Shown: one piece after another, positions 49,696-57,928 of the stretch | Layout of the letters: each line of letters begins with the position of its first letter | Position numbering within the stretch: the first letter of the stretch is position 1 | DNA from: Xanthomonas albilineans | GTDB taxonomy: Bacteria > Pseudomonadota > Gammaproteobacteria > Xanthomonadales > Xanthomonadaceae | Assembly: GCF_002939705.1 (NCBI RefSeq) | Contig: NZ_MDCB01000009.1 | Location: 62,001-126,000 of the forward strand | DNA: 64,000 nt | Direction: 5' to 3' | The notes under the pieces: model-generated | What the model was told of the DNA's origin: nothing | What the model saw: only the letters and a program-made list of their open reading frames with translations | Databases searched by the model: none | Program-made: the position numbers and the translations under genes

Positions 49696-50760
49696 ATGAA
49701 CGTGCTGCGTATCCTCACTTCTTTGATACTGACCCTGGTTGTTGCGCTCAGTGCCTACGCCAGCACTCCCAAGCCCCCGGCGACGCCACCGGTCGCCGCA
49801 TCGCCGGACCCATCCACGCCCCCCATGGCCACGGATAGCAGCACTGCGGCGTCCACCATGCCAGCGGCGCCGGATAGCACGGCAGCAGCCCGTCCCGGGG
49901 CCGTTGCCAGCGGTGGTGTTTCGACGGGCACGCAGAGGAGTGCGCCCACGTCCGCCGAGGACGACTACGCTGCGTTGTATGCCAGCGATCCCAACAATCT
50001 GGGAGCCGACGCGACCCTGCCCGCTGGCGTATCCGTGCCGCAAAGCTACGATCCGTGGGAAAAGTTCAACCGCAAGGTGCATGCGTTCAACAACGTGGTG
50101 GACCACGCGCTGGCGCGGCCGCTGGCGCGGACATACGTGAATGTGGTGCCACGCCCGGCGCGCTTGGGCGTGACCAACTTCTTCAACAACCTTGGCTCGC
50201 CGCTGACCATGGTCAACCAGGTGCTACAAGGACATCCGCTACAAGCTGGGCAGACCCTGAGCCGGTTCGTCATCAACAGCACGTTGGGTATCGGCGGCGT
50301 TCTCGATCCGGCCACCGACGCCAAGTTGCCGCGCCGTACCGAGGATTTCGGCAAGACGCTTGGCGTCTGGGGCTGGCGCCGTTCGCGTTACGTAGAGTTG
50401 CCCTTTTTCGGCCCGCGCACGGTGCGCGACGTCCTCGGCCTGGCTGCTGACACGTCGCTGTCGCCATTGCAGCAGATCGAAGACGATCGCGTGCGGATCG
50501 GATTGCAGGGTCTGCAACTGGTTGACATCCGGGCGCAATTGCTGCCGTTCGACAGCATGCGCGATCAGGCTCCGGACGAGTATCAGCTCACCCGCGACGC
50601 CTGGTTGCAGCGCCGCAACTATCAGATCGAAAACAACCTGCGTCGTGGTCACCAGGGCGAGGACAAGGATCTGCCCAACTACCTGCGCGAGGAAGACGCG
50701 AATCCGACGGTGCCGGCGGATGCGATGCCGATGTTGCAATGGCGCGGCGGCACCCGCTGA
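49696..50760 (+). CDS. mlaA: Outer-membrane phospholipid-transport protein MlaA (VacJ) with altered lipobox
   Basis: A 354-residue MlaA/VacJ protein that removes surface-exposed phospholipids. The MlaA domain (about 115–330) has SYDPWEKFNRKVHAFNNVVD, RFVINSTLGIGGVLDPAT and VELPFFGPRTVRDVLG. The signal region ends in ...VALSAYAS: exactly where a lipoprotein has LSAC, residue 21 is Tyr (TAC at 49756–49758), one base from Cys (TGC). No other Cys is present, so lipidation is predicted to be lost unless this is an error. A ~90-residue Pro/Ala/Ser-rich linker precedes the domain. Last gene of the mla operon. Confidence 0.92.
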   Translation: MNVLRILTSLILTLVVALSAYASTPKPPATPPVAASPDPSTPPMATDSSTAASTMPAAPDSTAAARPGAVASGGVSTGTQRSAPTSAEDDYAALYASDPNNLGADATLPAGVSVPQSYDPWEKFNRKVHAFNNVVDHALARPLARTYVNVVPRPARLGVTNFFNNLGSPLTMVNQVLQGHPLQAGQTLSRFVINSTLGIGGVLDPATDAKLPRRTEDFGKTLGVWGWRRSRYVELPFFGPRTVRDVLGLAADTSLSPLQQIEDDRVRIGLQGLQLVDIRAQLLPFDSMRDQAPDEYQLTRDAWLQRRNYQIENNLRRGHQGEDKDLPNYLREEDANPTVPADAMPMLQWRGGTR

Positions 50761-50779
50761 CTTCAGCGCAAGTGCGCCA

Positions 50780-50813
50780 GCATAAAACCCCAGGTTCGCC
50801 TGGGGTTTTATGC
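50780..50813. terminator. Strong UUCG-loop terminator, bidirectional
   Basis: Arms GCATAAAACCCCAGG and CCTGGGGTTTTATGC pair perfectly around a TTCG loop, with T-rich ends on both strands. It can end the mla operon from the left and the leftward glutathione-peroxidase gene from the right. Confidence 0.9.
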
Positions 50814-51008
50814 ATGCAATAGAACGGTTTTCCCGCGCCGATGGGGTGCTTGCCAAATCGGCAGGGGTGCGATCCGTGGACCTGCTTGGGCGTCGTGTTC
50901 AATCCCGCTGCGTAGTGGTTGCAATCGTTCCGGATATTGCCGCACTCACCTTCCGACTACCCGACGCGCTCGTCTCCCCTGCCCTGATTCGAGGCAGCAC
51001 GCGCCGGA

Positions 51009-51551
51009 CTATGACAATGCCGCGTCGATCGCCGCACGCAGGCGTGGAGCGTCGGCGGTTACATCGGGGGCGAAACGCGCGCAGACCTGACCATCACGCC
51101 CGACCAGGAATTTTTCAAAGTTCCACAGCACGCCCGGCACCGGATTCGGTTCGATGCCGTAGCCTGCGAGTTTCTCGCGCATCGGACCTTCGCCTTCGGC
51201 CTGCGGCTGCGCCTGGATCAACGCGCGATACAACGGATGGGTCGCCTCGCCGGTGACGGCGATCTTGGCGAACATCGGAAAGGTGACATCGTAAGTGAGC
51301 TGGCAGAACTGCTGGATCTGCGCTTCATCGCCCGGTTCCTGGCCCTTGAAGTCATTGGCCGGGAAGCCGAGGACTTCAAGGCCGGCGGCGCGCTTGTCGC
51401 GGTACAGCGCTTCCAGGCCGGCGTACTGCGGGGTCAACCCGCATTTGGAAGCGACGTTGACGATCAGCAGCACCTTGCCGCGATGCTCGGCGAGCGTGGT
51501 GGGTTGGCCATCGATGCGGATCAGCGGGATGTCGTAGAGCGAGAAAGACAT
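51009..51551 (-). CDS. gpx: Glutathione peroxidase
   Basis: A 180-residue peroxidase. The peroxidatic Cys lies in NVASKCGLTPQY; GFPANDFKGQEPG, with the conserved Asn, and WNFEKFLVGRDG, with the conserved Trp-Asn, complete the active site. No signal peptide, so cytoplasmic. As in most bacterial members the active residue is Cys rather than selenocysteine. The ATG at 51551 follows GAGGCG. It ends toward the shared terminator at 50780. Confidence 0.93.
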   Translation of the reverse strand: MSFSLYDIPLIRIDGQPTTLAEHRGKVLLIVNVASKCGLTPQYAGLEALYRDKRAAGLEVLGFPANDFKGQEPGDEAQIQQFCQLTYDVTFPMFAKIAVTGEATHPLYRALIQAQPQAEGEGPMREKLAGYGIEPNPVPGVLWNFEKFLVGRDGQVCARFAPDVTADAPRLRAAIDAALS

Positions 51552-51818
51552 GGGAACGCCTCGGGCGATAGGGAGCGCCAGCATAGTCGCTGCCAGTGGC
51601 GGGCGTGTCGGGTCGCTCCTACCGATCTGGCGGCAACCCTTGCATCCGATCCGGGCAAACTGCGGCGGTGGCTTAGAGTGGCCAACAAAACGTCGCCAGT
51701 CGCTGTCGGGCGGGCGCGGACACCGCGCAGGAACCGCAGTGTACAGAGCGGGTAAATGAGGATTCCGAGCGCTGCCCGCGCCCGTCCGACGGCGATGCAG
51801 TTGTTTTGTTAGCGACTC

Positions 51819-53408
51819 TTACTCCGGCGCGTCGGGTGCGGCCTCCTCCGCATCGGCCTCGTCCAGCGGCAGGGACAGCTCCAGCAGCGACGTGGCTTGC
51901 GTGTCGCTCAGCGTCTCCACACCGCGCAGACGGCGCTCGATGGTGCGGGTCTTGCGGCTGGCTTCGCCCAGGCTCTTGCCGACGGTGTTGATCTGCTTCT
52001 CGGCTTTTTCCAGGATGCCGGCGAACTTCCCGAACTCGCTCTTGACCGCCGCCAGCACTCCCCAGACTTCGCTGGAGCGCTTTTCGATGGCCAAGGTGCG
52101 AAAGCCCATCTGCAGGCTGTTGAGCAGTGCGGTCACCGTGGTCGGACCGGCGATGACGATGCGGTGCTCGCGCTGTAACGCATCGGCTAGCCCGGGCCGG
52201 CGCAGGGTTTCCGCATACAGGCCCTCGGTCGGCAGGAACATCACCGCGAAATCGGTGGTATGTGGCGGCGCGATGTACTTGTCGCCGATTGACTTGGCCT
52301 GCACCCGGATCGCGCGTTCCAGTTGCGCGCCCATCAGTTGCGCCTGTTCCGCGTCGCCGCGTTCTTGCGCATCGAGCAGCCGCTCATAGTCCTCGCGCGG
52401 AAACTTCGCGTCCATCGGTAACCACACCGGCGTGTCCTCGTGCCCACGGCCGGGCAGGCGCACGGCGAAGTCCACCGCTTCGTTGCGCTCGGGCCGGATC
52501 CGCACGTTGCGCGCGTATTGCTCCTGGGTCAGGGTTTGCTCGAGGATGTTGTCCAGTTGCACCTCGCCCCAGCCGCCACGGTCTTTGACGTTGCTCAGCA
52601 CGCGTTTGAGGTCGCCGACGCCGGTGGCCAATTGTTGCATCTCGCCGAGCCCGCGCTGGACCTGCTCCAGCCGCTCGGAAACCAGCTTGAACGAGGCATC
52701 CAGGCGGGTGTTGAGAGTGGTCTGCAGTTTCTCGTCGACGGTGCCGCGCATCTGCTCCAGCTTGAGGGCGTTATCGGCCTGCAATTCCTTCAGTCGTTCC
52801 TCCAGGGTGCCGCGCATCTCGCCCAGGCGTTGCTCGTTGCGTTGGACCAGTTCGCCCAGGCGCAGGCCCAGTGCGTCGGCAAAACGTTGCTGTGCATCCG
52901 CGCCCTCCTGGCGGCCCTTGCGTGCCTCATCGATCAGGGTCTCGCGCAGCGCGGTCAGGTGCGTGTCGATGCGGGCGATCAGCTCGGCTTGCTGCTGGCC
53001 GAACTGTTGCATGCGCACATCCTGCTGTTGGCCGAATCCATCGAGCTGGCTGCGCATCTCCATCAGACGCTGGTTGAGCGACTCTGCCAGGCGCTGCTGC
53101 GCTTCGCCCGCCTCGACGCGGCCACGCCGCGCCTCTTCGGTCAGGGTTTCGCGCAGCAGGTCCAGGCGCTGGTCGGTGCGGGTGGAAAGCTCGGCCAGAT
53201 GACGCGCGAAGCCCTCGCTGCGTGCGTCCTGCTGCCGCGCCAGGCTGTCGAGTTGCTCGCGCAGTTCGCTGCGACCGTTGCGCTGTTCTTCGCGCAGGGT
53301 TGCTTCCAGTCCGGTATGCGTGCTCCGGCGCAACAACGCAACCAACAGCAAGGCGATGGCGGCACACAGCAGGCCGGCGAGGATCAAGAAATGGGCATCG
53401 TTCTGCAT
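51819..53408 (-). CDS. rmuC: DNA recombination protein RmuC
   Basis: A 529-residue protein: an N-terminal transmembrane helix (FLILAGLLCAAIALLLVALL), a long coiled coil (about 30–270, rich in Glu/Arg/Gln heptads with repeated REEQRNGR- and RLGEMR-like units), and the RmuC core (GGWGEVQLDNILEQTLTQEQY, AVDFAVRLPGRG, WLPMDAKFPREDYERL, VMFLPTEGLYAE). RmuC limits inversions at short inverted repeats. The last ~20 residues are acidic. Confidence 0.94.
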   Translation of the reverse strand: MQNDAHFLILAGLLCAAIALLLVALLRRSTHTGLEATLREEQRNGRSELREQLDSLARQQDARSEGFARHLAELSTRTDQRLDLLRETLTEEARRGRVEAGEAQQRLAESLNQRLMEMRSQLDGFGQQQDVRMQQFGQQQAELIARIDTHLTALRETLIDEARKGRQEGADAQQRFADALGLRLGELVQRNEQRLGEMRGTLEERLKELQADNALKLEQMRGTVDEKLQTTLNTRLDASFKLVSERLEQVQRGLGEMQQLATGVGDLKRVLSNVKDRGGWGEVQLDNILEQTLTQEQYARNVRIRPERNEAVDFAVRLPGRGHEDTPVWLPMDAKFPREDYERLLDAQERGDAEQAQLMGAQLERAIRVQAKSIGDKYIAPPHTTDFAVMFLPTEGLYAETLRRPGLADALQREHRIVIAGPTTVTALLNSLQMGFRTLAIEKRSSEVWGVLAAVKSEFGKFAGILEKAEKQINTVGKSLGEASRKTRTIERRLRGVETLSDTQATSLLELSLPLDEADAEEAAPDAPE

Positions 53409-53587
53409 GTCGGCAGTGTAGCCGGCCACATCGCAAAGACGGCGCTTTCCGCGTGCGTGGCGCTACGATGATGACACGAACGATAGGATGCGCCTGTGGC
53501 GCATGCGCAGGAAATGCTTTCGCTTTGCCTTGCTAGCGCACCGCTCAGTGTCCAGACGCTGAGCATTCCGGACCTGTATAGCGATAT

Positions 53588-55006
53588 TCACAGCCGATAG
53601 GCCCGCTTCGGCAGCCGGTAGGCCAGGTCGATGCCGACTTCCACCGCTTCGTCCTCGTCGAGTCGGTGCTCGGCGACCAGCTTGGCCAGGAATGCGCAGT
53701 CGACGCGGCGAGCGACGTCGTGCCGAGCGGGGATCGACAAGAATGCGCGGGTGTCGTCGTTGAAGCCGACCGTGTTGTAGAAGCCAGCGCTGCTCAGGGT
53801 CTGCTCGCGGAAACGCCACATCCCCTCTGGTGCATCGTGAAACCACCATGCCGGTCCGAGCAGCAACGCCGGATAGTGCCCAGCCAAGGGTGCCAGTTCA
53901 CGCGCATAGGTACTCTCGTCCAGAGTGAACAGGATCAGGGTGAAGCCTGGTGTGTTGCCGAAGCGGTCCAGTAGCGGTTTGAGTGCGTGGACGTAGTCGG
54001 TGCGCAGAGGCAAGTCGGCGCCTTTGTCGCGGCCGTAGCGCGCGAACAGCGTGCGGTTGTGGTTGCGGAAGCAGCCTGGGTGCAATTGCATGACCAGGCC
54101 ATCGTCCACGCTCATGGCCGCCATCTCGGTCAGCATATGTGCGCGGAACAGTTCCGCATCGGCAGCACTGGCGGTGCCACCGACCACGCGTGCGAACAGG
54201 CGTGCCGCCTCGACAGCCGGCAGATTGGCTGTGGCGGCGCTGGGATGACCGTGATCGGTAGACGTCGCGCCCATCTGCGCGAAGAACGCGCGGCGTTGGC
54301 GGTGCGCGCGCAGATAGCCGTCCCAGGTGTAGACGTCCTCGCCGGTCAGTTCGCCGAAGCGCCGCAGCGCCGCAGGGAACTGTTCGTGCTCCGGGTCGAT
54401 CACCGGGTCGGGCCGGTAGGTGGTGATGACCCGCCCGCCCCAGCCGCTGGCGCGAATCGTGGCGTGATGGTGTAGCGGATCCAACGGCGATTCGGTGGTG
54501 GCGATCACTTCGATACCGAAGCGTTCGAACAACGCGCGCGGCTGAAATGCAGGGGTCTGCAGTGCTTCGCCGATACAGTCGTAGTACAGATCGGCACTGT
54601 CCGCGTCCAGCCGCACACGCAAACCGAAGACCGCGTGGAAGACATGGTTCAGCCACAGCGCCGAGGGTGTGCCGCGCAGCAGGTGAAAGTGTTCGGCGAA
54701 CACCCGCCAGGCGCTGCGCGGGTTCACTGCGGCGCGGCTGCCATCGGCGCGCGGGATGCCCAGCGTGTCCAGATCCACGCCTTGGCTGTAGAGCATGCGG
54801 AACACGTAGTGGTCCGGGATCAACAGCAGTTCGGTGGCGTTGGCGAATGGCGCATCCTCGGCAAACCAGGCCGGATCGGTGTGCCCATGCGGGCTGACGA
54901 TCGGCAGAGCCGCGACCTGAGCATACAGGCGACGTGCGATCGCCTGCATGGTCGGATCCGCGGGAAACAGACGGTTCGGATGCAGAAAGAGCGTGGTGGA
55001 GGGCAT
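53588..55006 (-). CDS. uxaC: Glucuronate isomerase (UxaC)
   Basis: A 472-residue amidohydrolase-fold enzyme converting D-glucuronate to D-fructuronate. Diagnostic segments: FLHPNRLFPADP at the start, SPHGHTDPAWFAEDAPF with metal-ligand His residues, VIATTESPLDPL, LHPGCFRNHN, GPAWWFHDAPEGM and NDDTRAFLSIPARHD. Length is typical. The ATG at 55006 follows a 42-bp gap after the xylanase stop, consistent with one transcript exuT–xyn10–uxaC. The substrate fits glucuronic acid released from glucuronoxylan. Confidence 0.93.
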   Translation of the reverse strand: MPSTTLFLHPNRLFPADPTMQAIARRLYAQVAALPIVSPHGHTDPAWFAEDAPFANATELLLIPDHYVFRMLYSQGVDLDTLGIPRADGSRAAVNPRSAWRVFAEHFHLLRGTPSALWLNHVFHAVFGLRVRLDADSADLYYDCIGEALQTPAFQPRALFERFGIEVIATTESPLDPLHHHATIRASGWGGRVITTYRPDPVIDPEHEQFPAALRRFGELTGEDVYTWDGYLRAHRQRRAFFAQMGATSTDHGHPSAATANLPAVEAARLFARVVGGTASAADAELFRAHMLTEMAAMSVDDGLVMQLHPGCFRNHNRTLFARYGRDKGADLPLRTDYVHALKPLLDRFGNTPGFTLILFTLDESTYARELAPLAGHYPALLLGPAWWFHDAPEGMWRFREQTLSSAGFYNTVGFNDDTRAFLSIPARHDVARRVDCAFLAKLVAEHRLDEDEAVEVGIDLAYRLPKRAYRL

Positions 55007-55047
55007 GGCTGAGACCGTGCGTAGCAGTTGGCAGGGCAGTTTGCCGG

Positions 55048-56031
55048 TTATGGTGTACTCGCCACGAAATCGCGCAACCATTTTAATGCCGGACGTTCGC
55101 TGCCGTCTTTATTGATCAAGTAGGCGCCCTCCTGGTCGCGCCACAGGCCAGGGCGGAAGCCCCAAAGCGTCACGCCCTTTACGTATTGATTTTCCCAGAA
55201 CAGTGGAAAGAATTTCTTGTAGCCATCCAACTGCTGGGCATCGGTCGGACCGTCGATCTCGAACTCGGTGATGTAGATCGGCAGGCCCGTGGTGGCGCCC
55301 AACGTGTTGAGGTTGAAGAAATGTGTCCACCAGGACGCCGATGAGGTCTCGAAGGCATGCTCCTGCAAGCCGATCGCGTCGATCAGATTTTCACGCTGCA
55401 GCAACTGGATGGTTCTCAAATACTGTCCCGTGGCGTCGTCGCTGGCGGTGATACCGTAGTCGTTGATCATCAGCTTGGTATTCGGAAAATACTGCCGCGC
55501 CAGGCGGAATAAATTAATGACCCAATCCACCCCAGTGACGCCGGGGCCTCCCAGTGCCTGCATGTAGTTGCCGCTGTCGCTGTAGCGATTGTCGGGTTGA
55601 TTGTGATTGGGCAACGTTTCGTTGGCGACCTCCAACATGGCGATATTGGGGTAACGCTGGGCCACTGCGGCGAACCAATGTTTGATGGCGGCGAGCTGCT
55701 CGGCCGGTGGCAGTGTCCGCATCCATTCCGGTTGTTGGCTGCCCCATGCCATGACATGGTCAAACATTATTATGTTGTTGTCCTGGGCAAAATTATAAGC
55801 TCTATCTAACTCACTCCAGTCCATTTGTCCGCGCACCGCTTCCACGCTGGCCCACTTGCCGCCGTTTTCTGGTGTGAGCTTGTTCCAGTACTTGCCGAAA
55901 TCCAGCGCCTGCGGTGCGCTATAGGCGCAGCCCAGGAAACGTTTTTTGCCGGCGGCTAGCGGCGCGGCACCGACGCTGGCGGTGGAAGAGATCAGCAATA
56001 ATGCGAATAAAAGCGATGCGATGGTTTTCAT
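55048..56031 (-). CDS. xyn10A: Endo-1,4-beta-xylanase, GH10 (secreted, divergent)
   Basis: A 327-residue secreted enzyme (signal peptide to VGAAPLAA). GH10 landmarks: NKLTPENGGKWASVE near residue 47, FDHVMAWGSQQPEW near 88, the acid/base Glu in LEVANETLPN near 131, and the nucleophile Glu in ITEFEID near 246. Departures from the usual motif are WGSQ in place of WHSQ, LEVANE rather than WDVVNE, and ITEFEI rather than ITELD. The catalytic glutamates remain. The ATG at 56031 has GGGGAAA upstream. The gene lies in the hexuronate operon. Confidence 0.88.
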   Translation of the reverse strand: MKTIASLLFALLLISSTASVGAAPLAAGKKRFLGCAYSAPQALDFGKYWNKLTPENGGKWASVEAVRGQMDWSELDRAYNFAQDNNIIMFDHVMAWGSQQPEWMRTLPPAEQLAAIKHWFAAVAQRYPNIAMLEVANETLPNHNQPDNRYSDSGNYMQALGGPGVTGVDWVINLFRLARQYFPNTKLMINDYGITASDDATGQYLRTIQLLQRENLIDAIGLQEHAFETSSASWWTHFFNLNTLGATTGLPIYITEFEIDGPTDAQQLDGYKKFFPLFWENQYVKGVTLWGFRPGLWRDQEGAYLINKDGSERPALKWLRDFVASTP

Positions 56032-56142
56032 GACGTTTCCCCATGTGCAATTAAGTAATGCAGTCATACGAGCATACGCATGGTGCTTGCCATGAGCCAG
56101 CCAAATCAACCAAGCCATGGTTGTGACGTGCTAAGCATTTCT

Positions 56143-57426
56143 TTACATCTGTGCCGGCTGCAATCTCGGTGTCAGTAAATGCACCATGCCGAGCGCTAGC
56201 ACGTAGGCCAAACCAGCCAGTAGGAATACCGGTAGATAACTTCCGGTGGCCTGCAGTAAAAATCCAATGAAGTTGGCGATCAACATGCCGCCGACCGCGC
56301 CGGCAAAACCGCCGATGCCGACCAGACTAGCCACCGCGTGGCGCGGGAACATGTCCGATGTCAGCGTGAATAAGTTCGCCGACCAGCCTTGGTGTGCAGC
56401 TGTCGCCAGGCCGATCAATGCCACCGCCCGCCATAGGTGATCGGCGTGTGCGGCGAGCACGATTGGCATCACGGCCAGGGCACAGACCAGCATCGCGACC
56501 TTGCGCGCGCGGTTGACGCTCCAGCCACGCGCGAGCAAACGCCCGGCCAGCCAGCCGCCGGCGATGCTGCCGACGTCGGCGAGCAGGAAAATCAAGATCA
56601 ATGGTGCACCCAGTTGCAGCAATCCCAGTCCGTATTTGTCGTGCAGGAACTTAGGCAGCCAGAACAGAAAGAACCACCAGACCGGATCGGTCAGGAACTT
56701 TCCCACCACGAACGCCCACGCTTGGCGGTGGCGCAGCAACTGCGTCCAGGACAGTGGCTGGATCGATTCCGAGGGATCGCTGCGGATATGCGTCAGTTCC
56801 GCAGCGCTCAGATGCGGGTGGTGTTCCGGCGGGCGGTAGCTCAACCACCACACGGTCAGCCAGATCGCGCCGAGCACGCCAGTGAATATAAAGGCCCACT
56901 GCCAGCCCCAGGCGTTGGCGATGAACGGTACAGACAACGGCGCGACGATGGCGCCGATGTTGGACCCGGAATTGAAAATGCCGGTCGCCAACGCCCGCTC
57001 GCGGCGCGGAAACCATTCGGCGACAGTTTTGATTGCGGCGGGAAAATTGCCCGACTCGCCCAGGCCAAGGCAGAAGCGTGCCACCGCGAAACCGATCACC
57101 CCGCTGGCCAGTGCATGGCCCATCGATGCCAGACTCCACACACCGATCGCCAGTGCATAACCGACCCGGGTACCGAAGCGGTCGATGACCGCACCGCTGC
57201 ACAACAAGCCCAGCGCATACGCGGCCTGAAATGCGGTGACGATATAGCCGTATTCGATCTCGTTCCAGCCGATGTGCTCTTGTAGAAACGGTGCCAGCAC
57301 CCCGAGCACCTGGCGATCGACATAGTTGATGGTGGTGGCGGCCAGCAGCAGTGCACAGATGCGCCATCGCAGGCGGCCCAGGGACGCGATAGCTGTCGTG
57401 GTCTGCGCGCGGGTAGGCAACATCAT
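56143..57426 (-). CDS. exuT: Hexuronate transporter, MFS family (ExuT-like)
   Basis: A 427-residue twelve-helix major-facilitator protein. The N-terminal INYVDRQVLGVLAPFLQEHIGW and GFAVARFCLGLGESGNFPAAIK are signatures of the ACS/ExuT subfamily; EWFPRRERALATGIFNSGSN is the loop that follows. The start is the first of two ATGs (57426, 57423), with GGAG upstream. Predicted substrates are glucuronate or galacturonate. It heads the leftward arm exuT–xyn10–uxaC and lies 160 bp from palindrome A. Confidence 0.88.
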   Translation of the reverse strand: MMLPTRAQTTTAIASLGRLRWRICALLLAATTINYVDRQVLGVLAPFLQEHIGWNEIEYGYIVTAFQAAYALGLLCSGAVIDRFGTRVGYALAIGVWSLASMGHALASGVIGFAVARFCLGLGESGNFPAAIKTVAEWFPRRERALATGIFNSGSNIGAIVAPLSVPFIANAWGWQWAFIFTGVLGAIWLTVWWLSYRPPEHHPHLSAAELTHIRSDPSESIQPLSWTQLLRHRQAWAFVVGKFLTDPVWWFFLFWLPKFLHDKYGLGLLQLGAPLILIFLLADVGSIAGGWLAGRLLARGWSVNRARKVAMLVCALAVMPIVLAAHADHLWRAVALIGLATAAHQGWSANLFTLTSDMFPRHAVASLVGIGGFAGAVGGMLIANFIGFLLQATGSYLPVFLLAGLAYVLALGMVHLLTPRLQPAQM

Positions 57427-57587
57427 GCGCGCAATCTCCAGCTCACGCCGGGTTTGCCGCGTTGCACTCGGTAGTGGAACACGACAGCGCGCGTATCGAA
57501 TGCGTGGGGAAAGCACATTACGCAGCCAGGAGGTTTCCCGGTTCGGTGCATGCCTTCGACTCCTTCAGTGCATGACGTATGCAACCC

Positions 57588-57601
57588 TGATAGCGCTATC
57601 A
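57588..57601. promoter_or_regulatory. Palindromic operator A (xyl-box-like)
   Basis: TGATAGCGCTATCA is a perfect 14-bp palindrome, 162 bp upstream of the exuT start. It differs at two of 14 bases from the TGGTAGCGCTAACA box that I recall for XylR-regulated xylan genes in X. campestris. The central GC-GC dinucleotide is typical of LacI-type operators. Confidence 0.7.
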
Positions 57602-57771
57602 ATAGCATGTCCCCTGCGCGGCTTCCATCGTGCATAGCAACATACCGCAAATACACGATGCCACGGCGCAAAGCAGTCGCATGCACAGAGCGTGTGCCTT
57701 TACATGCATTACTGCAGGTGCATGCGTTAGCGACAGGCAGGCTATGGTGCCATGCAGCGTGACAGTGTGGT

Positions 57772-57785
57772 TGATAGCGCTACCA
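57772..57785. promoter_or_regulatory. Palindromic operator B (xyl-box-like)
   Basis: TGATAGCGCTACCA matches operator A at 13 of 14 positions and lies 144 bp before the receptor start. Centre-to-centre spacing of the two boxes is 184 bp, compatible with one operator for each divergent promoter or a repression loop. Confidence 0.7.
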
Positions 57786-57928
57786 TCCGCGACCATAGCC
57801 AGTGGATGGGGTGAGCGTTCGCTGCAGTTTTTCCGTCATTCAAGTTATTCGTCGGCCAGTGATTCGTTGGCCAGCCATTGTCCCGCACAGTGCGGGATGC
57901 GGGATATCTGCTTCGTGAGAGGATTACG

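Larger units (their letters stand above)
57427..57928. promoter_or_regulatory. Divergent control region of the xylan locus
   Basis: 502 bp without a credible gene. It separates the leftward exuT arm and the rightward receptor arm and holds two palindromic operators at 57588–57601 and 57772–57785. I could not fix −10/−35 elements with confidence. The receptor ribosome-binding site AGAGGA lies at the right end. Confidence 0.7.
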
